Shown: piece after piece, positions 37,148 through 46,735 of the stretch | How positions within the stretch are numbered: the first letter of the stretch is position 1 | Layout of the letters: each line of letters begins with the position of its first letter | Assembly: GCA_024809215.1 (NCBI GenBank) | Contig: JANUBW010000015.1 | Span: 62,001 to 126,000 of the forward strand | Length of the DNA stretch: 64,000 bases | DNA from: Niastella sp. OAS944 | GTDB lineage: Bacteria; Bacteroidota; Bacteroidia; Chitinophagales; Chitinophagaceae | Reading direction: 5' to 3' | The notes under the pieces: generated by a model | Databases searched by the model: none | Told to the model about the DNA's origin: nothing | The model's input: only the letters and a program-made list of their open reading frames with translations | Made by a program: the position numbers and the translations under genes

Positions 37148-38899
37148 TTAGTATAATGGGTTCTGTAGCAATTCGGGCGATTTGGCTATTTCTGATAGCG
37201 GTAGCGGCCACAGGTACATGGCTTTTGTAAAATTGTGTTTTCGTACGTTGAAAGGTTTGTACACAACACCGGGGCCGCGGTTCACTTCCATTCCATGCAT
37301 CAACTGATTTTCGGTTTGTTCGGCCAGCATCCAGCGGCGTACATCCCAAAAACGAAACCCTTCAAAAGCCAGTTCCAATCTTCTTTCTTTTTGAATAAGG
37401 GCGCGCATCTGATCGCGGTTCAACCCCGGTGGCAATTGCCAGGGGCGCAAACCGGCCCGTTGCCTGATGGCCTCCATGGATTGATATACTTCTGCTGTTG
37501 GGCCATATGCTTCGTTGGCAGCTTCGGCAAAATTCAATACTACTTCTGCATAGCGAATAAGCGGCAGCACCCGGGTGGTGTTACCTACACTATTGTTGAT
37601 CACATTGGGGTCAACCATTTTATAGATGTATAACCCGGTGGGCGTGCCTTTGTACACTGCATCGCCGCTCGATGCCACTGCTGGTGTAACCGATGTATTG
37701 ATGTATAATTGAATTGGTGAAGGCTGGTTGGTGCCAAAGGTTACCCGCAGCGTTGAATCGTGCATGATAGTATAACCCAGGCGCGGATCACGATTTTGAT
37801 ATGGGTTGTTGGGATCGTATCCCGAAGCAGGATCGGTAATGTTTAAGCCGTTACTCATAGGAAAGGCATCAACTATTTCCTGGTATGGGTAAGAACCACC
37901 CGAACCGCCACGGGAAGGCACATCCCACAGCGACTCCAGGTATTTGTTATCGCCCATCATACGGTTGAGGATATACTCGGTATTATAGCGTTTGGTGAAC
38001 AGCGACTGAAACCCAAAACCCAACTCACCGGGTTTTGAAGTACTGTCAACCACCAACTGGTAAGCATTCAGCGCAATGACCGCTTTGGCTGCATCGGCTG
38101 CCAGCTTCCAGCGATTGGCATCGGCATCGGGGTAGGCAACAAGCGCAGCAAGCTCGGCATTGCCGCCGGCTAACCCGCCATTATTGAACAGCGGGCTTGC
38201 GGCAAACAGTAACACCCGGGCTTTAACTGCCATGCAGGCTCCTTTGCTGGCCCGGCCATATTGTGCACCACTCCACGTAACCGGTAGTACAGCGCCGGCC
38301 TCATCCAACTCGGTCAATACATAGTTTACACATTCGCGCCAGGTGTTACGTTTTACCTCTATTTTATCGGCTGTTGCATAAATGGTATCGCCAATTAACG
38401 GCACACCGCCATAGTGTTGCATCAGCATGGTATAGTACCAGGCACGGAGAAAACGGGCCTCTGCTTTTACCTGTATTTTTAAGGCGCTGTTGAATGGTAT
38501 TACAGGTATGTGTTTCAGGAACTGGTTAACCGCCCGAATATTGGTATAACAAATTTTCCAGGCATCGTTAGGAACAATGGCCGGGTTAACCGAGCCGGTG
38601 GCAAATTGTATAAAGCCATTGGTGCTGGCTGCATTGGGGCCTTCTGCTTCATCGCAGGCCGCTTCCAACCCGCCGGCCCAATTAGCGCCAAGTTGTGTAA
38701 ACCGGCGCGGGTCTGTTGCAAAGCCTATGTTTACATAAATATTGTTCAGGAACTGCATGGCGTTTGAGCTGTCGGCGAAGGTGGTAGTTTCATCCAGGCT
38801 GGAGGTTACCGTTTGATCGAGAAAACTCGTTTTCTTACAGGACGAAAGAACAGCCACCAACCCGAAAAACAGCAGCGCTGATATCGCAAGTTTTTTCAT
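37148..38899 (-). CDS. RagB/SusD family nutrient-binding lipoprotein (first gene of the glycan operon)
   Basis: A 583-aa surface lipoprotein with lipobox VLSSC (Cys21) and KK after it. SusD hallmarks are the region WKICYTNIRAVNQFLKHIP, EARFLRAWYYTMLMQHYGGVPL, and the C-terminal QKERRLELAFEGFRFWDVRRWM. It opens the operon, with the divergent lgt gene 395 bp away. No SusC lies directly upstream of it, which is unusual because SusD normally follows SusC. Its partner may be the terminal SusC at 27615-30701. Sequence similarity to the SusD at 30735-32483 is moderate, so the two are paralogues rather than a recent duplication. Confidence 0.95.
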   Translation of the reverse strand: MKKLAISALLFFGLVAVLSSCKKTSFLDQTVTSSLDETTTFADSSNAMQFLNNIYVNIGFATDPRRFTQLGANWAGGLEAACDEAEGPNAASTNGFIQFATGSVNPAIVPNDAWKICYTNIRAVNQFLKHIPVIPFNSALKIQVKAEARFLRAWYYTMLMQHYGGVPLIGDTIYATADKIEVKRNTWRECVNYVLTELDEAGAVLPVTWSGAQYGRASKGACMAVKARVLLFAASPLFNNGGLAGGNAELAALVAYPDADANRWKLAADAAKAVIALNAYQLVVDSTSKPGELGFGFQSLFTKRYNTEYILNRMMGDNKYLESLWDVPSRGGSGGSYPYQEIVDAFPMSNGLNITDPASGYDPNNPYQNRDPRLGYTIMHDSTLRVTFGTNQPSPIQLYINTSVTPAVASSGDAVYKGTPTGLYIYKMVDPNVINNSVGNTTRVLPLIRYAEVVLNFAEAANEAYGPTAEVYQSMEAIRQRAGLRPWQLPPGLNRDQMRALIQKERRLELAFEGFRFWDVRRWMLAEQTENQLMHGMEVNRGPGVVYKPFNVRKHNFTKAMYLWPLPLSEIAKSPELLQNPLY

Positions 38900-39294
38900 T
38901 ATTTAACACGTTTAGGCACTTCGTATGGTAAAATTGTACAGGTTTTTAGGCCGGTTTTGTATAAAGAATTTTTTAGATCAGGTAGAAATGGGCCCGTCGG
39001 AAGCTGTTAATTTGGTCGCCGGAGTAAAAAAATGATGCGGAAGGCATGACGCGGTAAGATGCGTGACAGACAGTTGAAAAAGGTAATTTTGATTGCATCC
39101 CCGGGCGTGTAAGAATGACGGTTGTAATCTCATATACAAGCAATTAGCGTTTAAATATTAAAGTGATGCGATGTTTTTAATGCTAACTTTGGTAAAAAGG
39201 CAAATCGTTATTGCAAGATTAAATGTAGAAAGAAAAAGCATTTTTTATATACTTTTCTGCCTGAGTGAAAATGGTGTATGTTATAATAGTATAA
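38900..39294. promoter_or_regulatory. Divergent intergenic region between the glycan operon and lgt
   Basis: About 395 bp with no gene visible. It must contain the promoter of the nine-gene operon (leftward) and probably that of lgt (rightward). I could not find a convincing TTTG/TAnnTTTG pair. Three related short words (ATGATGCGG at 39032, ATGACGCGG at 39046 and ATGCGTGAC at 39059) lie in close succession about 13-14 bp apart and could be regulator half-sites; this is weak. Confidence 0.35.
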
Positions 39295-39297
39295 GTG

Positions 39298-40338
39298 ATG
39301 AACCCTTTCGGACTGTTCCTTTTACTGGGTTTTGCGGCTGCTTACCTTACTTTCAGGTTCGAATACCGGCGAAATGAGGCTGAGGGCGTTATTCACCCAT
39401 TTAAAGGGCCGAAGCAGGTAGTGCATCCATTGCTGTGGGCATTGTTAGGCTTAGTGGCCGGCGCCAAATTGGTTTACTGGTGGCTGCATCGTCATCAATA
39501 TATAGGTACACCGCAGGATTTTATTTTTTCACTACGTGGTAACCTGGTGGCGGGTTTACTGGCAGCAATAGTAGCCGGGCTAATAGCAAAACGCCAATCA
39601 CCACGCGGCACTGCAGCTGAAGTAATGCATCCTTATCAGTTAATGGACTATCTGTTGCTCTATTGCGGTTTGTTTGGTTTTGCCGGGGCCATTCTTTTTG
39701 CCAAACTGGAAGATGTTGCTGCACATGGGCTAATCTTTTCTTTCAACGGACTTAATTACTATGGCGGCCTCATTGCAGGGTCGCTTACTTTTTTATACAT
39801 CAACAAACGCTATGGTATTAAAACTGCAATTGCTGCGGATATCGGCAGCTGCGGTATGATGCTGGCGTATGCGGTTGGAAGAATTGGATGTCATGTTGCA
39901 GGTGATGGCGATTGGGGTATTGTTAATGACCAACCCAGGCCGGGCTGGTTGCCGCAATGGTTATGGGCATCGCACTATCCACATAACAGTGTGCATCAGG
40001 GTATTTATATTCCTGGCTGCAATGGTAATAATTGCACGGTGCTACCGTTGCCCGTGTACCCTACCCCATTATACGAGGCTGTTATTTGCTTTGGCCTGTT
40101 CTTATTGTTGTGGAAGCTGCGCCGCTCCATAAAAACTTCAGGAATTCTTTTTGCATATTTTGCCATCCTAAACGGTGCTGAACGTTTTGCAATAGAATTT
40201 ATCCGCGTTAATCCACGCTACACAATTGGTTACTGGAATGTAAGCCAGGCACAGGTTATTGCCTTGGGTTGGATGTTTACCGGCTTTATTGTTCTCCTGC
40301 TTTCTTCGCGCAAAAAGAATAATATTATTTTACCATAG
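39298..40338 (+). CDS. lgt: Phosphatidylglycerol:prolipoprotein diacylglyceryl transferase
   Basis: A 346-aa polytopic inner-membrane enzyme that attaches diacylglycerol to the lipobox cysteine, the first step of lipoprotein maturation. The Lgt signature region reads GRIGCHVAGDGDWG, the usual Bacteroidota version of the family motif. Other conserved segments are LNYYGGLIAG, VYPTPLYEA, RFAIEFIRVNP and SQAQVIAL. About seven membrane helices. ATG at 39298 is preferred over the GTG codon immediately before it. lnt follows after 84 bp. The neighbouring divergent operon encodes several lipoproteins that need this modification, though the link may be coincidental. Confidence 0.93.
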   Translation: MNPFGLFLLLGFAAAYLTFRFEYRRNEAEGVIHPFKGPKQVVHPLLWALLGLVAGAKLVYWWLHRHQYIGTPQDFIFSLRGNLVAGLLAAIVAGLIAKRQSPRGTAAEVMHPYQLMDYLLLYCGLFGFAGAILFAKLEDVAAHGLIFSFNGLNYYGGLIAGSLTFLYINKRYGIKTAIAADIGSCGMMLAYAVGRIGCHVAGDGDWGIVNDQPRPGWLPQWLWASHYPHNSVHQGIYIPGCNGNNCTVLPLPVYPTPLYEAVICFGLFLLLWKLRRSIKTSGILFAYFAILNGAERFAIEFIRVNPRYTIGYWNVSQAQVIALGWMFTGFIVLLLSSRKKNNIILP

Positions 40339-40422
40339 CGCAAATTGGGGCCGACAAAAAAGTATTTAAATCAAGTTTAAGCACTTACTTTTAGTGTATA
40401 CTTCACTGCTGATTGCCTGCAT

Positions 40423-41880
40423 ATGAATCGTTATACACCAATAGTGGGAGCCATTGCTTCGGGCTTATGCCTGTTTATAGCTATGCAACACACGGTGGTT
40501 TTTCTTGCATGGCTGGCGTTAGTTCCGGTCTTCATTCTACTGTTTAATGGTTCGGGCTTTACACCTTTTCGTGCTGGTATTATTATGGGCGCCACCCTTG
40601 CCTGCTGTGCCTTTGCCTGGATGATCACCGGCGTACAGGCGTTCACCGGTTTATCTGTTGGGTACGGTGTTGGGCTTTTTCTTTTATGTGTAATGCTTTT
40701 TTCCCTCGGTTGCGCCGGGGTGTTATGGCTGGCGTTTCGCATTCCCAATCCATTATATATTGCTGCGGTATGGACACTTGCAGAAATTGTGTTGCAATGG
40801 GCGGCAAGTGGTTTGCCCTGGTTTCTTTTTCATGCAGGCAATGCCGTTTCGGCCAACCTGTATGCCATTCAGCCGGCAGCTGTCATAGGTGTTGCCGGTA
40901 TTAGTTTTATTATAGTATGGGTAAATGCGCTTATTGCAAAGGCCATTGCCAATGGCCGCTACAAACAATTATTGTTTCCCGGTTCTATAGTAGTTGGCTA
41001 TATATGTTGGGGCTGGTTATCATTGGTTTTATTTGAACGCACAAATAACGTTGCTCAACAGCCCGGTTTTAAACTCGCCATATTACAACAAAATATTCCG
41101 CCTGAGCTACAGTGGGACGAAGCTAATGGCAATGCCCTGGCGAATCAATTGCTGCAACAGGAACGCCAATGCATTGCAAAGCATCCTAACCTCATATTGT
41201 GGTCTGAATCGGTTATACCCTGGACGTACGCTCCTAACGACGACCTGGTTAAAGAACTGCTGCGTAATTCCAATGCTGCCAATATTTCGCATGTACTGGG
41301 TATGAACACTGCAATTACAAATGATGTAGTTTGTAACTCGGCCTATTGTTTATTACCCGGTGGTAAGTTGGCCGGCCGGTACGATAAAAGAACGCCATTG
41401 TTGTTTATAGAACAATGCTGGCAGGGTTTACTGCTGCCCTTTGTTTCAGCCAATGGTTATTCGGTATTACCCGGCAGCAACAATTTACCGCTATCAACCC
41501 CTTATGGCAAAGCGGGTATCCTTATTTGTAATGAATCGGCGCTGCCGGCTGCTGCAGCTTCTACAGTAAAGCAGGGCGCTCAATTTCTGTTGAATCTCAG
41601 TAATGATGGCTGGTTCAGTAATACCTGGCTTGTAAACAGTCATTTTTATAATGCCCGCTTGCGCGCCGTGGAAACCCGTAAAGATGTTGCCATTAACAGT
41701 AATAATGGAAGATGCGGTTTAATAAGCGCTTCGGGCCGCATTACAGAAGAAGACCTTGTTACCATTCGCCCCAATGCGGTTCAAGCCATTGCTGTACTTT
41801 ATACTTTTCTGCCCGCCTGCATTTGTGTTTGCATTGTACTCGCTATCATTATCATAAACCAGAAAACCAAATTAACATGA
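40423..41880 (+). CDS. lnt: Apolipoprotein N-acyltransferase
   Basis: A 485-aa membrane enzyme that adds the third acyl chain to lipoproteins. Residues 1-210 contain about six membrane helices. Residues 215-450 are a nitrilase-fold (CN-hydrolase) domain with the expected triad: Glu262 (LWSES), Lys322 (GRYDKRTPL) and Cys369 (GILICNES). NLSNDGWF is also family-typical. The last helix lies at about 455-477. It is slightly shorter than the Escherichia coli enzyme. The stop overlaps the start of the next gene (ATGA), indicating co-translation with the secreted propeller-like protein. Confidence 0.92.
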   Translation: MNRYTPIVGAIASGLCLFIAMQHTVVFLAWLALVPVFILLFNGSGFTPFRAGIIMGATLACCAFAWMITGVQAFTGLSVGYGVGLFLLCVMLFSLGCAGVLWLAFRIPNPLYIAAVWTLAEIVLQWAASGLPWFLFHAGNAVSANLYAIQPAAVIGVAGISFIIVWVNALIAKAIANGRYKQLLFPGSIVVGYICWGWLSLVLFERTNNVAQQPGFKLAILQQNIPPELQWDEANGNALANQLLQQERQCIAKHPNLILWSESVIPWTYAPNDDLVKELLRNSNAANISHVLGMNTAITNDVVCNSAYCLLPGGKLAGRYDKRTPLLFIEQCWQGLLLPFVSANGYSVLPGSNNLPLSTPYGKAGILICNESALPAAAASTVKQGAQFLLNLSNDGWFSNTWLVNSHFYNARLRAVETRKDVAINSNNGRCGLISASGRITEEDLVTIRPNAVQAIAVLYTFLPACICVCIVLAIIIINQKTKLT

Positions 41881-43802
41881 GAACAAAACGATTACTTGCA
41901 CTATGTATAATTTTATTTGTCACCAGCAGCCATGTTGTTGCCAGCTTTAGCCAGGCGCACTGGCGCTGGCGTAAAGACAATGCTTCTGAAAAAAACGCCA
42001 CCTGGTTAAGTCCGCAGGATTTTCCTGCTACCCTTCCCTTTGTGGCAGGTGTACCGTTGCGTCTCCGGATGGAAGTATATAACAGTCTTACCAATACGGA
42101 AATAGGTATAGTTAACCTGCAATACCAACGCGGTTCGGGCGCCTGGACCACTATTAATAATACCAGCACGGGACATGATTTTGTAATGGCCGGTTCAAGC
42201 CCTTATATTACCGACAAACAGCCAACTACTACTCAAATACGGGATGATGGCGCCGGAACTTTTGTTGGCGGCAAGGTGCTGGTAAGTACCTGGCAATTCC
42301 CCGATACTATAAACGCAGGTAATAAAAAGGAATATGAATGGTGTATAAAACCAACAACCAATTTATCAAAGGACAGTACCTATCAATTCCGGTTATTATT
42401 TACCGGTACTCAGGATGCATTGGGTTATGTTTCACCGGTGCCCATTATGATGTACCGAGCTAATACCACCATTCCTGGTAATGCCGGTATTTATAAAGAT
42501 CCGCAGGTAACTGCTTTCTTCGATAGGAAAACCGGTTGGATAGCCAGCGATGGGGCGCTTACCATTCCGCTCTCGGATGGGCGCGTGCTGTGGGCCATGA
42601 ACGATAGTTATATCGATCACCTCGATACCGTGGCGGGTACCATTCCCTGTCTTTTTCAGGTAAGAAATGCCGCGCTTGTGCAGCCGTTGGGCAATTGGAA
42701 CTGGACGGCTACCAGTACCCGTATTGGTGCCGGACCAGGTATCCCCAGTTTGTTTAAGAACAATACCGACGACAATTACCTGCTATGGCCAACCGGTGGT
42801 TATCAGTATGGCGATACCGTGTATGTATATAACAGCAATATCAAAAACTCAAATGAGGGACTGGGTTTTACCAGGGGCGGTAATGATTTTATTGGTAAAA
42901 TGATAATGCCCGGTCTTAATGTGGTTGGCTACGATGCTCTGCAAAACTTCAATGACATCACTTTTGGCGTGGGTTTTCATACCACTGAGCCGGATAACTA
43001 CATCTACACCTGGGGTATACAGGGCGCCTTTATCACCAGCAATATTGTGGTGGCGCGTTTTCCAAAAAACAATCCCCGCGCACCATGGTCGTTTTGGAAT
43101 GGTTCGGCCTGGGATACGTCTATTGCGCATATTGCGCCCATTACCACCGGCGCTTCCAATGGTGTGTACGTGGCCAAAGTGCGTAATAAATATGTAGCGT
43201 TGAGCACTGAATTTAGTGTGAGCTGCGATGCAGGTACCCGTATTTATGTAGCCACCAGCAATAATATTACAGGGCCATTCACCAACAGAAAAGTGTTGTA
43301 TACGATACCTGATAATGAGTTAGGTCATACCCCTTTCTTTTATGCCCCGGCCCTGCATCCTGAATACATCAATGCAAACAACGAAATACTTATTACGTAT
43401 GATATCAACACTTTTAGTACCTGTGTGCCGCATTGCATCAACAACGGGTTTAATCCCGATTATTATCGTCCGCGCGGTTTAAGAGTGCCGCTGCAGTTGA
43501 TCGATAGCAGCATTGCATTAACGGGCAGGCAAAATGCATCTCATTCCCGAGGTTGTAGATTATCGGTATTCCCTAACCCGGCCCGCTCCTGCATTACAGC
43601 ACTGTTGGAAGGTTTCAATGGCCGGCAGGCAAATGTGGTACTGCGTAATACAAGGGGGCAGGTTGTTTATACAAACCGGCTGGCTATAAATAATGCGGCT
43701 ACAATAACCATCAACTTACCAAATAAGTTACCACATGGTACCTATGTATTGCAGGTGAATAATGAAACCTACAGCCAGGTAACCAAGGTTTTGCTACAAT
43801 GA
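41877..43802 (+). CDS. T9SS-secreted propeller-like protein (DUF5005/DUF4185-like)
   Basis: A 641-aa exported protein starting at ATG 41877, which overlaps the lnt stop; an upstream in-frame extension to 41712 exists but would remove the signal peptide from the N-terminus. Signal peptide to about residue 22 (HVVAS). A beta-sandwich-like region spans about 25-190. A propeller-like region follows at about 200-540 (FFDRKTGWIASDGALTIPL, LWAMNDSYID, LSTEFSVSCDAGTRIYVA), resembling GH43/DUF4185-type five-bladed domains. The last 80 residues are a type A T9SS sorting domain (LSVFPNPA ... LPHGTYVLQVNN). Probably a secreted glycan-binding or glycosidase-like protein acting with the GH78 enzyme encoded next; activity unproven. 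Confidence 0.75.
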   Translation: MRTKRLLALCIILFVTSSHVVASFSQAHWRWRKDNASEKNATWLSPQDFPATLPFVAGVPLRLRMEVYNSLTNTEIGIVNLQYQRGSGAWTTINNTSTGHDFVMAGSSPYITDKQPTTTQIRDDGAGTFVGGKVLVSTWQFPDTINAGNKKEYEWCIKPTTNLSKDSTYQFRLLFTGTQDALGYVSPVPIMMYRANTTIPGNAGIYKDPQVTAFFDRKTGWIASDGALTIPLSDGRVLWAMNDSYIDHLDTVAGTIPCLFQVRNAALVQPLGNWNWTATSTRIGAGPGIPSLFKNNTDDNYLLWPTGGYQYGDTVYVYNSNIKNSNEGLGFTRGGNDFIGKMIMPGLNVVGYDALQNFNDITFGVGFHTTEPDNYIYTWGIQGAFITSNIVVARFPKNNPRAPWSFWNGSAWDTSIAHIAPITTGASNGVYVAKVRNKYVALSTEFSVSCDAGTRIYVATSNNITGPFTNRKVLYTIPDNELGHTPFFYAPALHPEYINANNEILITYDINTFSTCVPHCINNGFNPDYYRPRGLRVPLQLIDSSIALTGRQNASHSRGCRLSVFPNPARSCITALLEGFNGRQANVVLRNTRGQVVYTNRLAINNAATITINLPNKLPHGTYVLQVNNETYSQVTKVLLQ

Positions 43803-43828
43803 ACAACTACAAATAATAAATTATACAA

Positions 43829-46177
43829 ATGAAGTTTCTTGTTCCCATCATCACATTAGTAACACTTCTTTTTTACAAGACCGGTAATGCCACTCCCCTG
43901 CCTGTTACCTGGAACGCCAGTTGGATAGCTGCACCGGGTGATGATGGACGTGAATATGGTGTATATTATTTTAGAAAACAGATTGAGCTGGCAGCCAGGC
44001 CGGCTGGTTTCATAATTCATGTTTCGGCAGACAATCGTTACAAGTTATTTGTAAACGATAGCCTGGTATCACTTGGCCCTGCAAGAGGCGATCTGTACAA
44101 CTGGAATTATGAAACGGTTGACCTGGCGCCTTACCTGGTTGCCGGAAAAAATATAGTATCGGCCGTGGTATGGAATGAAGCCGACTTCAAACCCGAAGCA
44201 CAAATGAGTTTTCGCACGGCATTTATTGTACAGGGTAACACGGGTGCCGAGCAAATACTCAATACCAATAATAGCTGGAAATGTAAGCGCGACCTGGCCT
44301 ATGAACCCATTGCCGGATTTTTTGCCGCCAGCGTTGGCGAGCTGGTCGACAGAAATAAAACCGTTAATCACTGGACAAGCGCCGGCTTTGATGACAGTGC
44401 ATGGCCTTTTGCCAATAATCTTATTAGCGGGCAGCCCAAAGGTTTATCAGACGGGTTTGGCTGGATGCTGGTGCCCTCTCCATTGCCACCCCGCGAATTA
44501 ACTTACCAACGTATACCGGTTGTTCGTAAAGCCACGGGTATTACCATTCCGGCAGGTTTCCCTGCCAATAAGACCGCCGTAACCATACCTGCTAATACAA
44601 CGGCCACTATACTACTCGATCAAACCTATTTAACCAATGCCTATGTAACCCTGCATTTCAGCAAAGGAAAAAATGCAGGTATTTCTTTGCGTTATGCCGA
44701 ATCGCTGGTGGCTGAATTTACCAGCTATGGCGCCCGGAAGGGAAACCGGAACGAAGTAGAAGGAAAGATCTTTTCGGGCCGTAAAGACAGCCTGGTATCC
44801 GACGGAAGTATTGACCAGGTATATACCAACCTCAACTTTCGCACCTTCAGGTATATTCAGTTGCTGGTGCAAACACAAAACGAACCACTTACTATCGATG
44901 ATCTATACGGAACTTTTACGGGATATCCCTTTCAACAACCGTCACGGTTTGTTACTACTGATACCGGTGTTAGCAAAATATTGGAAATAGGCTGGCGTAC
45001 GGCGCGTTTAAACGCCTGGGAAACGTATATGGACTGTCCATACTATGAGCAGCTCCAATACATTGGCGATACCCGTATACAGGCCATGATCACGTATTAC
45101 AACAGTGCCGATAACCGGCTGCCGCGCAATGCCATTGAACTTATGGACCATAGCCGCTTAACAGACGGCGTTACATTGAGCCGGTACCCATCAAAAGGCA
45201 CGCAGATCATTTCAACCTTTTCGTTATGGTACATTGGCATGTTACACGATTACTGGCTGTACCGTGGCGACAGCTCATTCATAAGTAACAAATTACCGGG
45301 CGCAAGGGCCATTCTCGATTTCTTTGGTAAATACCAACAGGCTGATGGTTCATTAAAAAATACACCCTACTGGACGTTTGTAGACTGGGCCAATGGACAA
45401 AACTGGTTTGTGGGTTCACCACCCAAAGGAACGGATGGCAGTTCGGCCATTCTCGATCTGCAATTATTATGGGCCTATCAATGGGCTGCCGGTTTGGAAA
45501 GCAAATTGGGTTTGAGAAACTATAGTAAATTATATTTGCAAAAAGCTGCACAGTTAAAACAAACCATTCAACGTAAATACTGGAATACTGCCCGTGGGTT
45601 GTATGCCGATACCAAAGAGCAAAACAGTTTTTCGCAACATACCAATTCATTGGCCATCCTTACAGGTATGTTAAACAAGGGTGCTATGGCGGCAGTAGCG
45701 AAACGCATGTTCACCGATAGCACGCTTACACAATGCACCATCTACTTTAAATATTATTTACACCAGGCAATGGTTAAAGCCGGCTTGGGCGACGGCTATT
45801 TGAACTGGTTAGACATTTGGTATAAAAACATAGCCGCAGGCCTCACCACCTGGACGGAGGATAGCAATATTGATTATACGCGAAGCGATTGTCATGCCTG
45901 GGGCAGCAGTCCGAATATTGAATTCTTCAGGACCGTGCTGGGCATTGATAGTGATGCGCCCGGGTTTAGTAAAATTAAAATTGAACCACATGTAGGAAAG
46001 CTCACCAACGTTGCCGGCGAAATACCCCACCCCAATGGAAAGATTGCAGTAAGCTATCAATTGCAAAATGGCAAATGGACAATAGATATTCATTTGCCGG
46101 CGAGAACAACGGGGACGTTGGTGTGGAAGGGGAAAATTTTTGAGTTGAAGGTTGGGGAGAATAGGCTGGTGATATGA
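43829..46177 (+). CDS. GH78-type alpha-L-rhamnosidase
   Basis: A 782-aa exported enzyme with a signal peptide to about residue 21. The N-terminal beta domains (WNASWIAAPG, YYFRKQIEL, ADNRYKLFVNDSLVSLGPARGD) are typical of family 78. The (alpha/alpha)6 barrel contains the catalytic-region motif MDCPYYEQLQYIGDTR near residues 402-417, with the Asp/Glu cluster expected in GH78. A C-terminal beta domain follows (SSPNIEFFRTVLGI, FSKIKIEPHVG). It is 26 bp after the T9SS protein and on the same strand as lgt-lnt. The expected reaction is release of terminal L-rhamnose from plant or bacterial glycans. Confidence 0.88.
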   Translation: MKFLVPIITLVTLLFYKTGNATPLPVTWNASWIAAPGDDGREYGVYYFRKQIELAARPAGFIIHVSADNRYKLFVNDSLVSLGPARGDLYNWNYETVDLAPYLVAGKNIVSAVVWNEADFKPEAQMSFRTAFIVQGNTGAEQILNTNNSWKCKRDLAYEPIAGFFAASVGELVDRNKTVNHWTSAGFDDSAWPFANNLISGQPKGLSDGFGWMLVPSPLPPRELTYQRIPVVRKATGITIPAGFPANKTAVTIPANTTATILLDQTYLTNAYVTLHFSKGKNAGISLRYAESLVAEFTSYGARKGNRNEVEGKIFSGRKDSLVSDGSIDQVYTNLNFRTFRYIQLLVQTQNEPLTIDDLYGTFTGYPFQQPSRFVTTDTGVSKILEIGWRTARLNAWETYMDCPYYEQLQYIGDTRIQAMITYYNSADNRLPRNAIELMDHSRLTDGVTLSRYPSKGTQIISTFSLWYIGMLHDYWLYRGDSSFISNKLPGARAILDFFGKYQQADGSLKNTPYWTFVDWANGQNWFVGSPPKGTDGSSAILDLQLLWAYQWAAGLESKLGLRNYSKLYLQKAAQLKQTIQRKYWNTARGLYADTKEQNSFSQHTNSLAILTGMLNKGAMAAVAKRMFTDSTLTQCTIYFKYYLHQAMVKAGLGDGYLNWLDIWYKNIAAGLTTWTEDSNIDYTRSDCHAWGSSPNIEFFRTVLGIDSDAPGFSKIKIEPHVGKLTNVAGEIPHPNGKIAVSYQLQNGKWTIDIHLPARTTGTLVWKGKIFELKVGENRLVI

Positions 46178-46178
46178 A

Positions 46179-46541
46179 CTAACCTCGTAAAATCTTCTCC
46201 ATCTTCTTTCCCTTTGCCAATTCATCTATCAGCTTGTCGAGGTAGCGGGCCTTTTTGGTTAAAGGATTATCGATCTCTTCAATGCGGTAGCCGCAAATTA
46301 CGCCCGTAATTAGGTGTGCATTGGGGTTTATGGTGGCGCGTTGAAAGAACTCTTCAAACGTCACCTTTTCCTTTATCAGTTGCTGTAATTGTTTGTTATT
46401 GAAACCTGTTAACCATTGTATTACCTGGTGTAATTCTTCTATTGTCCTGCCTTTCGTTTCTACCTTTTTAACATACATTGGATAAACAGAGGCGAAGATC
46501 ATTTTGGCTATTTTCTGATTATGGGTATCTGTAGGTTTCAT
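46179..46541 (-). CDS. DUF2200 family protein
   Basis: A 120-aa cytosolic protein with the DUF2200 pattern throughout: MIFASVYPMYVKKVETKGRT near the N-terminus, VIQWLTGF, FEEFFQRA, GVICGYRIEEIDNPLTKKARYLDKLIDELAKGKKMEKIL at the end. The family is widespread but has no assigned biochemical role. The gene converges on the rhamnosidase with only 1 bp between stops. Full-length and intact. Confidence 0.9.
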   Translation of the reverse strand: MKPTDTHNQKIAKMIFASVYPMYVKKVETKGRTIEELHQVIQWLTGFNNKQLQQLIKEKVTFEEFFQRATINPNAHLITGVICGYRIEEIDNPLTKKARYLDKLIDELAKGKKMEKILRG

Positions 46542-46735
46542 TTAGTTTGAATGGCTTTAGTGTAAATTTACGGCAAGAACTTCAAAATTTGACCCTAACC
46601 AACTGAACTACACCCCTCCAGAAACATCAAACGTCGCTGGTACAGTTTTTTGTCTGCTGATATGCTTCGGATTATAAAAATAAATTCATAACTTGCGGCG
46701 ATTCTTGCCTGGTATATAATTTTATTAATTTATAT

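Noticed and set aside
41712..41876. Upstream extension of the T9SS propeller protein
   Set aside because: It lies inside lnt and would put 55 residues before a clear signal peptide; ATG 41877 overlapping the lnt stop is preferred.
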